A DNA stretch of 64,000 nt, taken from contig JAODTK010002532.1 of NCBI GenBank assembly GCA_026419785.1, positions 62,001 through 126,000 on the forward strand. The letters are read 5' to 3'. Numbering within the stretch: the first letter of the stretch is position 1; every line of letters begins with the position of its first letter. Positions 21,791 through 33,800 of this stretch are shown here, piece by piece. The position numbers and the translations under genes are program-made. This DNA is from Sclerodactyla briareus. Lineage: Eukaryota > Echinodermata > Holothuroidea > Dendrochirotida > Sclerodactylidae. The notes beneath the pieces were generated by a model, which saw only the letters and a list, made by a program, of their open reading frames with translations, was not told where the DNA came from and did no database searches.

Positions 21791-24127
21791 TATGATATAT
21801 GTTACCATGCAGAGGGGTTCAATGCACATGGGTGCGGGTGGGAGGAAGGTTGGTGGGGGAACTGGTTAACCGGACAGTGTGGGGATTGTGGGGGCGGGGG
21901 CGATCGTTGGTGGCGAGGATGACAGGTGTGGTACGTTCGTTTAGGGTTTGGGTGAAAGTGTACATGTTAAGGTCGTGGAGATAAAAGAAGGGCTTCTCCG
22001 ACGGGGGTGGTGCGATAGGATTTCTCGTGACCCCGGAGTAAATATACTCCTTTCGTTTGCTGATGTCGTCCCTCTGTGCCGACTCTTCTATTGTCAGCAC
22101 AGTGGATAACGTGTCATTGTCAGTGAATTACCTGAATAATTGACAATCGATGGCTTTGAACACTTCCGATTACGTTCAACGTATTATCTTGACACAAGGG
22201 GCACATAGCTCACTACTGTCTTACTGGTAACCATTAATTTGTCTACTGGATATAAATTCACACTAAAGAGTATCATAAGAACAAAGAGTGAAGGCTGATC
22301 GCTATGTGCGCCTATACAGAGCCCGCCTACTTGCGCCAGACCTTGTGCGTTGTCCTTCCTTCACTGACACTACTGCCCACCCACTGTCAGTATAAGGGCC
22401 TCCGATATGACTCGATCAAAGATCGAATGGAGTATTACACTTAACTAAAGTGCTGAGAATCCCCACACTTGCGGTAACTTGCCTGCCATGGGCGCTCCAA
22501 TTCACCTCATTCGGGCAAAGTAATTGTTCGAGCGCTAACCGGGTAGCCTACTCTCCCCGTGTAAGCAGACTGACCTACACATACACGTACACACACACGC
22601 ACATGTGTTTGACCACTCGTATTATAGAGGTGCGACCCATTCACACTAATACGTAATATGTGAACGTGATAAACAATGAAGGGTTTTCTGTTGAAGTTGC
22701 TCCTTGGAGAGGGTGGATTGGGATGGGTGAGGGGTTTGGGGGTTAAAAAGGGTTGGCTTGGGTTGATACATTGTTGTACAGTTATATTGTCTGCCTTAAC
22801 GGGGCATGGGAGAGACTGGAGATACAGTCACTAGGCCAGCTGTAATTTGCTTCTTCCCATATATCTCGAAGAGAGATACTATTGTTATGAAGTGAAAACT
22901 GTTGTTTTTGTTATTCGCCTGGTATGTAAGGAGACACTCACATTGTACACTTGGACTACAGTTCGCTTGTCGAACACAATCAAAAACTTACTTCCAATTT
23001 GAGCCCAGTACTTTGTCTCTTTCTGACGTCTTATTGCTAAATCCCCGAAGTACTCCGTCCATTGGCAAAAAGTAGAATTTGCGCTGTAAATAGTTGTAGT
23101 GTAAGCCTAATTGGACTTATCACGCATTTGCTGCGTTAAATGATACTTTCAATCGGAGAAAAGTTGTTCGAGTAGTTCTTTCCTAAAGCAGAGTAGAGGG
23201 GGTTAGTCCACAATAATTTTTTTACCACTTATAAGACACACATATTGACAATCCCAAATAGCGCCCCGAAACTTCCCTGAACAGAGACCGCGCGTATCCT
23301 TTGGGCATGTTTCTAAGGACAAATTGTCGATCTGCTCCACTTTCGATGTTTTTTTTTGTTGCTTAGTCTATATCAGGCCTTCAGGGCGTCATTGTTCTCA
23401 ATGAGTAGTGGATAAGATTCAATCCAGTCGCGAGCGAAAACAGTGCCCCCAATTAGCCTATAAATGCCAGTGAAAGTCGCACGGCAGTCCTGCCTGGCTG
23501 GCTTTCAGACTGGAGTAAATGAAGTTTATTAGCCTATATACTGTCTGTAGTACACACGAGTGTCTTCACTTAGGGATCAAGGACTGTGCGATCATTATTG
23601 TGTCATCATACATATGCAGACATCAGCATACCTTGGTAGGTGCGTTCCCGAGGAATAGAATACAGAAAATTGCATTGCAGCGAATAAAAATGCCATAGGA
23701 CAGTTGACCTAAATGCGAATCAAACAACCCAAAACATGTAAAGTTATGTCAGAAAACTGCTCATAGTTATACCCAAATTTACTACCATTTTACCGGTCTA
23801 CAAGGCAAGCTCCTCCAAGTTGTTCGCGGAAATAGTCGCGGAATGACGTGTTCATTTGTACGTTGCCTTTTCGGACACTGACCCAGACTATATTCTGAAA
23901 AGGGCCATTAATGTCATACTAATCAAATTGGAATATGAACTCCCTTATCGATCAGCGAATTCTCCTGATTTCTCATTTACCTATTAAATTTTCACATTTT
24001 CAATGTCAATACTTTTTTTTTATACATCCGCTCTGACTAAATCAAATCGAATGAGCACCCTTTCCCCCTCTCAACTATTGAATAGAGTTGAGTGTTAATT
24101 GATTCTCATGTGCTGCATTTTTGTGTG
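21791..24127. other. noncoding, nothing recognised
   Basis: About 2.3 kb with no gene seen. G-rich sequence near 21.83-21.91 kb gives overlapping frames on both strands without motifs. A CA/GT-like patch lies near 22577-22605. Confidence 0.5.
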
Positions 24128-24791
24128 AAGGGTCTCTATCTTCGCAGACTTTATGGATGATGCTGCGTTACTTGCCACGTTCGTGGATTCTCTGGTTGAT
24201 GTCCTTAAGACGCTCAGTCAGGGGAAAATCCGCTGGGGCTCAAGCAGGACAGGGGTGGACTAACATTAAGATCCACTCAGTAGACGCCTGAGACAGGCAT
24301 GTGGAGCCATGGAGTCACTGGATAGTTGGTTTTTGCGCTTGCGATGTCGGAGCAGGGGACCAACGATCAGTGTTTTTGGCCCTGGCTATATTGGCTATAT
24401 TCTAATGACGCTTGGACGCGCATGTCGGGCTGAAGCGGATAATGGTCTATCTCATTTCCTGCATTCTTGGATACTGTTAGCAAGATCGTGTCTCTGATAC
24501 CAGGGTGCTCGGGGGAGGTCGGGGGTGTGAAGGTTGACTGGTGTGTTCGCGATCGTCAACTGGGTTTCTTTGGGAATACGGCGCGCCTCTGGCGGACGAT
24601 CCTGCATATCGTGTCTTTTCGAAACGGAATCCGGTGTGTTGGGGCCAACTCTCGTAGCTCATGTTGGCGCAGCGGGTACCTCAGAAGTTGAACGAGGGCT
24701 CAGGCCCGGGCTTGCCCGAAACAGATCGAGTGATTGGAAGCGGCGATGGATGGGTTCCGTTAGATGTCTTCCATGAGTGAGTGAGTGAGGT
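24128..24791 (+). mobile_element. decayed RTE-like LINE, RT C-terminal half
   Basis: Read across frames, the plus strand gives in order: DFMDDAALLATFVDSLVDVL (24155-24214; the catalytic F-X-D-D box of the reverse transcriptase, here FMDD), KPLGLK near 24228, ACGAMESLDSW near 24302, RRLRC-like and VFLALAILAI near 24378, a VSDTRVL box near 24492, a RDRQLGFFGNTARL box near 24550, DPAYRV near 24600 and DRVIGSGDGW near 24730. This is the usual order of C-terminal motifs (ADD, SLD, VLLYGCETW region, RQLRLFGHVAR, RGRP-type end) in one widespread non-LTR group. The copy is 5'-truncated just before the catalytic box and ends in GAGT repeats at 24776-24791, a typical short-repeat tail. It is dead, with several frameshifts. 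Confidence 0.7.
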
Positions 24792-25569
24792 TTCTATCAA
24801 CCACCTCGAAGATGAAGAAAGAAAATTGGCAAAAACAGCCGTGACATACTCATCATCGTCAGTTGTGATCGTAGGTTCCATTTTTTTTAATGAATCTCGG
24901 AAGGGCGATGATCTCTGTATAGGGTACGATTTGTATTGACTAGACTGAGTAGTGTTTCTATACGTTTTTTGGAGCGACACAGAATAGTAAAGTGAATACG
25001 GGGCATTATGTATATGAAATTGAAAAAAAAAAAAAACCAGCGGATGTCCCTCACAAAGAGGATAAAAGAAACGTCATATTGCTTTGGCCTCCTTCGATCC
25101 CAGACTTTGTGAAATAGACGCCCCTGAACAGCCTGCTCAATATCACCAGGAATGATAATAAGTCTCGTGTAGTCCAATATGTTTTTGAGGGTGCCTGCCA
25201 GCATCGGGCGTCCTTACACCTGCTGCTCTGGCTCCCTAACTGATCTCGCAGGGCCAGGACGGCTGATGGTAGGGTATGAATAGTCACATAAACACACTGA
25301 CTTAACGATCACGTGGTACTTGTACAAGAAAACACGGGAAGAACTTGTTTGGCTACTTCCCGGCACTTGTCATCTTCCTCTGTTTTTAAAAACTTTCAGT
25401 GAATTAACTTGAGGTTTATATTACCAGTATATTTCCATAATCTATATGAAGTTCCAACAAACCTCTTTGATAATTACAAATTACTGGATACTGGACGTGA
25501 CTGAGTCTAACCAGAGGACCCAGATGTCCGTTTATCTCTTACAAAAGGAATCTTTGCAGTTGAATCTGT
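24792..25569. other. noncoding, nothing recognised
   Basis: Minus-strand frames of 78-105 residues at 24.68-25.29 kb overlap each other and include a Phe run from an A tract. No motif recognised. Confidence 0.45.
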
Positions 25570-25622
25570 ATGTGTGTGTGCGTGTGTGTGTGGGTGGGTG
25601 TGTTTTGTCTGTCTGTCTGTGT
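25570..25622. repeat. (GT)n and (CTGT)n microsatellite
   Basis: GT steps with GGGT interruptions, then three CTGT units. Confidence 0.88.
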
Positions 25623-27789
25623 GTTCACTCGTTGGCTTGTAATCAAGCAAAACTCGAAAACGTCACAATATGGTAATTATTTTACTGTAGCAGTCCGATC
25701 ACTTATAGGCAGGTAGATAATTTTGTCTTATGTTGCCCCGTCCAACTCCCAAGTCACCAAAGGTCAACTACACAGGTCATAACAAAAATGAACTTGTGTC
25801 CAGGTGAGAGTTTGGTGGGGATTCATTTCAAAATAGAATCCCAATACGATCCAAGTTCAGCGAAGGTCACGCAGAGTCAGAAACTGGAATGAGCTAGCCT
25901 TTTATGTTTTTTTCGTTAAACTGCGCGCGGAGGTTTTTTTTTCGCAACTCTAGGCATCCACACCACCTTAGCACTTTGACGCGTCTTCGGCACACATAAC
26001 AACGGCCTACTGCTGAACCCTTTCGCAATAACTTGACAACGAAATTTCGGACCTGGTGGGGACGTGCGCCATTGCGATCCTCCAGTCGACTTACATCTGT
26101 GTGACTTTGACCTCTGATGGACCTCGAATGACCGTCATCGGTTTTAGTTCCGAATCGAAATTCCGAACATTGCCGTATCGCAGGTACTTTTTGATCATAA
26201 TTGTCCATGGTTTGACCCTGTCCGACTTTTGTGTGCGGAGATATTCGAGGTCAAAGTTTCGAAGTTAGGGATTAGTGCAGTTAATCTTTTTTTCATAGAG
26301 ATTTGTAATGGGGCTTGTTGGATTCAGTGGGTCTAAGTTCCGTCTAACTACAATGAACGTGGAGACTAGTCGCTGTCAGTGAGGCTGTTCCGGTTCGTTG
26401 CACTAACCGACACTGTCGCTGTCGCATAAATACCATCAATTCGACCTGGTATATTGTAACGATCACAAATAACATCATCAAGTTTATTTTTTTTCAATAT
26501 TCTGCTCAGAGTAAATACCCTCTGAAGGTGTAAAACAAGTTCAAGAATCTCGCTCGTTATACGGAAAAGGTACGTTCAACCGATGTTATTAGGACTCCGT
26601 CCACTTTGGCCGGGGAATCTCGAAATGGTCGATTTGTGATAACAAGCTGGTGTTTGTGTGAAAAAACGTAATATAACATAAATCTATATGAACGTCAGCC
26701 GCAAATCTGTGATGTTATGGTATTTTAGATCACCTTACCAAGCCTGACACTCTTCCCTCCGAAACTGGAGACACACACTCTCGCGAGGCCCCTATTCTGC
26801 AGATGATACGTTGAGCAGTTATGACACCAGCCTTCTGATACCTTGGTTGAGGGTACATTTCATAATGTACAGTTCACGTGCATGTCATCGAGGTTCCACA
26901 CTAGGGTATCGGGCCTAATAGAAATGAACGCACTTCGGGAGAGACGGATTTTTAACTGAAGTGGTTAGGTTTGTCTCAGATGTTGCACATTTCCATGTAG
27001 ATATACAGGAACTGCGTCATTGACCACCCACAATTATTCTGGTATGCGATATTGATCTGCGTCAATAACCACAGGATCTTCGGCGAGGAGTAATGTCAGA
27101 ACGACTTTCGCCGACCATTTCATAATATTTGATGTCAAGAGAAATAGGCTGATAATCATTTAGAAAAGTATAAAATTCGGTTTAGAGAGAGTATATATAT
27201 ATAATATCATTAATCTCCTTAACTCGAACATTATTGTCATCATCAAATCGCCCGTAAAAAACTCATTCAAATCATTAATCAGTTAATGAGCATATGGCAC
27301 AACTATGCTACTATTCTTTACTTGATTATTTGTGGTAAACACCGGGGCCGATTGCTTACTGCGCGTTTTGACGACCATATTAGTAGTAGGGGAGAGCGGG
27401 ATTGAATCACTATAATAAGGTTGGTTGTCACAAATGCCATAGCGCAAAAAAAAAAGAAAAAAAAAAAACAATTGAATAGGTGGGAGCGGTGGTAGTTTAT
27501 TTCACCTCAATGCTCCCTCATTTATCTGACACTATAAGACTCAGACCACACGTTCACACGAAAGTATCGTTCGAGTTGTTTAATAACGAAATTCGCCCCT
27601 TGAAACACAGATTTACCCTGCCATGAAAAAAGGTCTATATTGTTTTGAAAAATGAATTCTAGATGTGACACATACTGATTACTGTATCATTACGGTAAAA
27701 ATGTCCTGAACTACACCTCATTAGTTGAGTTTGTAACATACGCTGATTTCGCGTATTGGGTACCAAGTATAGAAAGAACGTGCTGGGGA
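25623..27789. other. noncoding, possible old repeat near 26.1 kb
   Basis: Around 26.05-26.27 kb strings such as TGACCTCTGATGGACCTCG and GAGGTCAAAG recall the GACC-rich repeats at 53 kb, but the match is weak. A TA patch lies at 27193-27204 and A runs near 27450. No gene seen. Confidence 0.4.
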
Positions 27790-27905
27790 TGGTTGTCACC
27801 GTTCGTATACAGTTGTGACAACCTGCCCCGCAATGTGACAACCAATGTCACAATTTTCTCGTATGTGACAACCAGCTCCATACAAAGTGACAACTTGCCA
27901 CAGGC
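27790..27905. repeat. cluster of GTGACAAC / GTTGTCAC motifs
   Basis: GTTGTCAC at 27793 is followed by GTGACAAC or close variants near 27815, 27836, 27849, 27871 and 27888, spaced about 15-25 bases. Some pairs are inverted, so short hairpins can form. Confidence 0.6.
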
Positions 27906-27944
27906 ACGGGGCAAGATGTCCACACAACAATTCTTCGAAAAAGA

Positions 27945-28975
27945 GGCTCATATTTCAGAGCTGAGGTGTTCCCAAGGATCGTTTTGGGCCTTACGCTTTT
28001 TCTGGCGTATATTGACGATCTGGAAGATTCCGTGCATTCCAGAGTTGAAATTTTTGCCGACGTTACCAAGTTGCATCGAGGTTGCCTTCGAACGACGATG
28101 CTGCAATTGACCAAAGGGATCTTGATATAATCTCCAAATGGTCTTCCGATTGGAAAATATTTTTCAATACCGATAAGTACAAAGTTATACATGTGGTTCC
28201 ACAATCGCAACGCTTCCTTTCAAGTCCAAATGGCAAATGTATTCATCAGGTTGAATCATGAGAAAGATCTCGGTGTCCATTTCTATTCTTCTTTGAAACC
28301 TCTAAACGTGTGCTGAAGCTGCGAGAAAGGGCACTGATTCTTCTTGGCTTGATTAGACGTCACTTCGGTTTCCTTGATAAAAATATTGTTGTCAGTTGTT
28401 TTAGGCAGCTGGTGAGACCTCACCTGTATATGAGTAAGTATGAGATCCATATCTCTCGAAAAGACAAGCAGGTAATTGAGAACGTTGAGCGGAGGGCCAC
28501 TCGAATAATTCACTGTCTTAGAGATTTAACCTTACGAGGAGAGATTAGGGCGTCTCGGTCTAACTTCGATGAAGCTGTTGATGAGACGAATTCGAAGGTG
28601 ATTCGATTCAGGTTTTCAAAATTTGTTCATTGGGATTCACAGCGCTTTGAGTTTCCAGAGATACCACCAATAGGGGCATTGCCTCATAACGTAGTGGTTT
28701 TTAACGCTGTTATTGTAGTGTATTTGTAGATTGGACATTCAGGAATTGTTCTTCTCCCAGAGAGTTATAATGAGTGGAATAGCCTTCCTGAAGAGTTGTT
28801 CTGTCTAAGAGGCATTACAGAATGCAATTACAGAACAGTCTTGATTTGTTTTCGGGAATTGTGGGCGAATGTCTTTAAGCAATTGGGTTGTTTCCTTTTG
28901 GGATGTTGTGACCTCAGGGTCATTCATGAGGTTTTTGTCCGCCTGACCTTTCACTAAACTAAACTAGGTTGTCAA
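27945..28975 (+). mobile_element. decayed CR1/Jockey-like LINE, RT 3' part
   Basis: The plus strand, read with several frameshifts, shows a GVPQGS-like box near 27970 and YIDDL near 28010. An FADVTKLHR box near 28050 stands where the catalytic FADDTKL is expected, with the second Asp replaced by Val. WSDWKIFFNTDKYKVIHV lies near 28145, EKDLGVHFYSSL near 28265, then LGLIRRHFGFLDKNIV, RQLVRPHLYM, VIENVERRATRIIHCLRDL (28310-28530) and YNEWNSLPEELF near 28765. The order is that of a complete RT palm-to-C-terminus. The 3' untranslated end closes with CACTAAACTAAACTAGG near 28952. The piece is 5'-truncated in the palm and inactive. Three other loci in the window share its tail. Confidence 0.82.
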
Positions 28976-29984
28976 ATTTGTTAGGAGTCAGCAGCAAATT
29001 GCCACAATCACCACAAGGGATTGACATAATGAGCTGTGCTGAAAAAGGGTCTCCAGGCATTTCATTGTCTTTGATTATACCATGGAAACGATGCAAACTT
29101 TGCATCTGGTAGAACTCTGATCCGATTGGCAACGAGAGAAACCATTCCAGATCGGGCCACTTTGGTAGCAGTCAAGAAGCAAGTCAGATAAATCACAATA
29201 TTTTACTATTGGGGTTTAGGCCTATTTTTACACTACCAAATTGTGGGGTGGGCCTTAGGTGTGTTCATGGCATTCAACTTGACTTAATTTTTACAGAAGT
29301 TTCGATTGTTATTTAAAATCTGATTATTCTATCCAATGGGGCCATTTCCCGATCTACGAAACTGCAAGTTATGTGAAGTATAATATCAAGAAAAAACTCT
29401 TCAAGATTGTGGCAATGCAACACAGCTGAGGAAATATCGTTGATTGGGTTCGGCGCTGCTCCATTGGACTGCTAACCACGAAGTGCCTTTGAAAAGGAGT
29501 TTCGCACCATTGCTCTATAAATGATAAGCCAATTCTGTGTATTTTAGCAGTAATGGTGTTCACTTATAGAAAAACAAGCGATCACCCCAGTGTCGGCGCC
29601 TGGTTGCGCGATCAGTGTTTTTCTATCATCACTATGCAAAACACTTATAAGTTCTTTCCATGTGCTGCTTTTCTTTTCATGTGCAAGTCTACTAAAGGAG
29701 TACACATTTTGTGGAAAAAGTGATACAATTGCCCTAAATTATGCGGAAATTGACCAAAAACTTCCATGATATGAATATATCAGGACCACTGGTGACAAAC
29801 AATTAATACATTTCATGGAAATCCAACAAACGTGAACATTTGTCGAATGCAAGCAAATTATGACACATGAATTAATCCCCAGTGACCGCGAGTCATTTTC
29901 GAATTTCGGGGGATAAGGTACAATGTCCTCAAGCTCATAAAAATCGAACAAACTTCGAAATTGGAAGAAAGATGGTAAAATAGA
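28976..29984. other. noncoding, nothing recognised
   Basis: No gene seen. Minus-strand frames at 29369-29563 and 29739-29987 have no motif; the second overlaps the start of the following repeats. Confidence 0.5.
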
Positions 29985-30380
29985 CACACTGAATTACCTA
30001 GAATGACTCCAGTCTATGTTAAAAAATGGTAGAGGGTAAAGGTAAGTCTACCTACCAATTTCCTGAATTTTTTTTTTTAAAATTGCGCATAAATTATGCA
30101 AATTAGGGACATGTTGAATGACCTGCAGTGACCCTGAACTCATGATATAAAAGAAAATCAGACTAAACCATACCAAGCAGTTTCTGAAAATCCAGCCAAT
30201 TTAAAGATGTTGCATAAATTATGCCAATTAGGACCAATTGAAGGACCCCGACCTTTTGTTAAAAAACAGTTCCGAGACTGAAAAGGAAACCATGTTACCA
30301 AGTTTCCGTAGAAATTCGACAAATTTCACATAAATTATGCAATTTAGGAAACTCCATTAGCATATTTACGCGGAAAATCT
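29985..30380 (+). repeat. ~119 bp tandem repeat (ATAAATTATGC units)
   Basis: The box CATAAATTATGCAAATTAGG recurs in slightly changed form near 30089, 30210 and 30328, a period of about 119 bp. Each unit also holds an ACCAAG(C/T) box and TGACC or GACCCC strings. Confidence 0.65.
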
Positions 30381-30639
30381 ATCAGTCACTATAGAACCTA
30401 CGGTTCATCCGTAATCTGGCTAATGAGCAAAAAAACAATAAATTACATATAATAGGCTAGATTACCAACTAATTAGTGACTTGCGTGCCAAAAACTAATC
30501 AGATCGTGTTCACCCAATCCCGATACAGATTTTATCAAAAAATATGGCTTACAGTTTCGAGGAAATCTGTTAACGAGGACCAAGTGGGACAAAACACATA
30601 AGGCATACGTACATACACACACCACAAAACGTGGATCGC
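30381..30639. other. repeat-like noncoding spacer
   Basis: Ends with GAGGACCAAGTGGGAC, then a CATACGTACATACACACACC stretch, a layout often seen at the end of marine invertebrate repeats. No gene. Confidence 0.35.
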
Positions 30640-31470
30640 TAAGCTATTCCTGAACTTTGTCGCCGAGACAAAAAGTCATTGATTTTATCTCCCCACTCAG
30701 CATCATAGCTCACTTTCATCCCTATTTTGGAGATATAATGGAAATCGTTTAATATTAACGGCCATTGTTGACACCCAGATATTAGCGTTACGGCCATAAC
30801 TCCCAACACATTGACTTTGTATCTGATTAGATTATATCCCCTTACATCCTCATTTTGGAGACCGTAACACCCACTATTGCGATAGGGCAGTAACTCTACA
30901 ACGAATGTCCGATCGAACCAAAACTCGGAACAGCTCCAATAGAAGATACTCATTGATTGTAGCCCACTTAGATTCTATCCCCACATATCCTCATTAAGAG
31001 ACATCATGGAAACCAGTTTACCGAACCCAATGGACGCGCATGATATTTGCGCGATAGGCGTAAAACTCTACAACCATTGTTCCGATCGAACCAAACCTCG
31101 GCAAAGCTCAAAGAGAAGGTGTCATGTGAGATGAGACTTATGATTATATACCCACTCTATCCTCATTTGGCGAAAAACATGGAAAACCATGTTTACAGTA
31201 AACCCACTGACGACGAATGATTATTGCGATTTAGGGCGTAGTAAACCTCTACACCACATGGTCCGATCGAAACAAAACTCGGCACAGCTCAAAGAGAAGT
31301 GCTTATGATAGACCCACTATGATAATATCCCTCATTCGGAATGTAGTGGAATCGTGTTCACCGTTACAGAACCTGTAGCCACCCCATGATATATGCGTTA
31401 GGGCGATATCTCTCCAACACTTGTTCGATCGAACTGAAACTCAGCACAGTCCAACAGGACTCTCTGATAG
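30640..31470 (+). repeat. ~175 bp tandem repeat (CCGATCGAACC units)
   Basis: About five units. CCGATCGAACCAAAACTCGG or close forms occur near 30909, 31082, 31263 and 31426. Between them lie CTCATTTTGGAGA, TGATAT-TGCG and GGGCG-TA-CTCTAC boxes at constant offsets. Periods are 173, 181 and 163 bp. A minus-strand frame of 104 residues here is a repeat by-product. Confidence 0.75.
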
Positions 31471-33571
31471 TTTTCAAAACTTCACGTGGGACGGAGCCTG
31501 CAGATGCCATTTATTTTTAAGTTCTTCGAATTTTATATAAATATAACAACACTCGTAAATGTATTGTAGGACTACATTTCAAGTTAGGGCAAAAGTGGAG
31601 AGTCTTGAGTCAAATTTTCCTTATTTATGCAGTCTTTTCTCATACTGTGTATAGGATTAGACGTAACTACATTTAGTCTCAACATTATGAAGGTCATTTT
31701 TATGACATCGGACTCACACTTACATACTCTGTCCAGACTATTAAGGAAACTTGACAAATGCAGTCTTAATTGCCCTCATGGAGTAATTTTGATGTGCCAT
31801 CAAACGTCATCCACTGAAATTTGGGGGCTCAAATGTGGTCGCAATTACCCTGCCGTCCATGTAGAGCATGCAGACGAAATTTTTCAGGCTTCTCGTGTGG
31901 CTAGCCGCGCATATCAACTTTATAGTTACAAACTAAAGTACAGGTTCCGATTCCATTTCGAAAACTGGCATATCTTATTTTTGTTTCCGGAGCACAAACA
32001 AATGCACAGTAAGGAAGAAGAAATTGGTGAGGTATTGACTTGAAACCAAAGCTGAATTATTACTCTAGGCCCATCATTGGATTTACCTCCGAGAATTTCT
32101 TACGAATGCAATGATATCATGACAAACATGAAGGCTAGCTTTACCATCGGGACGCATAATCGCAATATGAAAGCCAAAACCAAAATAAATGCTTGATTCG
32201 AGTTTGAAAAAAATCGCTTCATTCAAATTTCTCGCAATTTTTTTTATGTGCGAAGAGGAATAACAAAAACAAAATAATCAGGTTTTAGGAGTGGCGATTC
32301 AACCCCCAAGGAATGAAATATCGTCAGCTTTCTCTGCTCATATTTGACTACTAACAAAATGCCCCTAGGAGTTCGCACTTTGCCTATATTTGAGTTTTTT
32401 TTATCTGTTGATTCACTATACTGCTTCTACTTTTGTCGTCTTTCTGAACGTACGTACGTACGTACTATATCCTAGTTCCTATCCATCACATCCAAAGATA
32501 TAGTACTTTAGCCTGCACAGAGAACGTAACGAACAGAACTGACTATGCACGCACAATATATGCGGACTCCCCAAGCCTGCCAGCTGGACATTTTTTCTGG
32601 ATGTTAGGTGTCTCGCGTCGACTTCAGCATAAGGATATCGTCTGGGTTCAGCGCTAGGACAGATTTCCAACTGGGATCCGGTGATTTCTGGCCCCTGGAC
32701 AGATATCACAAGTTTTCCCCGTGATATTTGTCCCCGGACACCTGGACAATATCTTACTGTTGTAATGCCCGTTCAAATAGTCCATGCCGGGACACTCCGG
32801 ACGAATCCACTGTTACAAACGCCACCTCACCGGAATCATGGATCCACTCCTGTCAAATCGCGCTCACATCCATTCACTGTTGGTCTATGGTGGGATATCT
32901 AAGTGTGGTGATAATTTTTTCAACGATTCGAACCGTTTTGAATATGTAGAATGATGGTTCACAATGCAATGTAGGCAGATATCCGAAACCTGGTGGTGTT
33001 GTGAGTGCCTTGACCCCCCCAACCTCCTGGATGTTTTTCTTCTAGCTTTCGAGCCCCTAGTAGTTACAACTAGGTGCAACACGAAAATGCCTGCTTTGCG
33101 AAAATCGTCCTCAAATTTAAGTTTGCCTTGCAGATTAACTCCGATGTTCAACAATATTTTTTTCCTACCTGGGATGAGAGACCATAGAGTACTTTAGCCC
33201 ATGAAGGAACGATGCGCACTGGAATACAAGAATTTTTCCACTGGTTAACAATAATTCTAATCCCTAACCCTGACAAAAGAGAACAATCAATACCATACAG
33301 AACGAGTAACCAATAAGAGGAACACCTGTAACGATAACCGCATGAAACTGCTATTACTACCACTCTTCTTATGCCTATTGTGCATGAGATACATACAGAT
33401 TCTTCTGGTTGGCAACTATCTATGTTTATTTCCAAGTACAAACATGACAATAAGTTTGATTTTTTTCCGAAAGAAACCATTACCCCCCATGATGGAAACG
33501 CTTGCAAAAAAACTTTCAGACCAGCTTAGTACTGGCTACATGTCGCAGTAACACCAGACGCGTATCCAAGA
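31471..33571. other. noncoding, several unassigned open frames
   Basis: The plus strand has a 138-residue frame at 31627-32043 and a short frame at 33342-33551 that begins with a signal-like MKLLLLPLFLCLLCM. The minus strand has 119 residues at 33148-33507, overlapping the latter. None has a recognisable motif or splice support, and lengths are near what chance gives in 64 kb. A CGTA palindromic run lies at 32451-32465. Confidence 0.4.
32697..32733. repeat. hairpin: GGACAGATATCAC inverted pair
   Basis: GGACAGATATCAC and GTGATATTTGTCC are inverted copies (one mismatch) around an 11-base loop. Similar strings (GGACAGATTTCC at 32658, CCGGTGATTTCTGG at 32679) flank it, so the hairpin may be part of a small foldback element. 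Confidence 0.6.
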
Positions 33572-33800
33572 GAGAGTGAGTGAGAGAGAGAGAAGGGGGG
33601 GGGGGGGGGGGAGGAGTGGTCAACAGGTTGAGAAAAGTGGTGATGATTTGCTTTCTAAGTGGAGCGCTATCTTGACTGACGCCCCTAAAGGTCCCCAGAT
33701 TGCAGAACTGGCATTTTTTGGTCCGATATGCATTGAAGCTATCTCTATATGATTTTCTTAGAAAACATTCTTCTAACTTCCGGGAAAAAGGAATATTCCT
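33572..33800 (+). repeat. dispersed G-run repeat, degraded copy
   Basis: GA repeats run into a G run (33596-33611), then AAGTGGAGCGCTATC near 33657, CCCCAGATTGCAGAACTGGC near 33694, and AGAAAACATTCTTC followed by TTCCGGG near 33757. This is the box order of the copies at 7.8-9.6 and 11.5 kb. Confidence 0.5.

Noticed and set aside
31627..32043. 138-residue plus-strand open frame
   Set aside because: AT-rich, without motif, domain or splice signals, and its length is within chance expectation for 64 kb.
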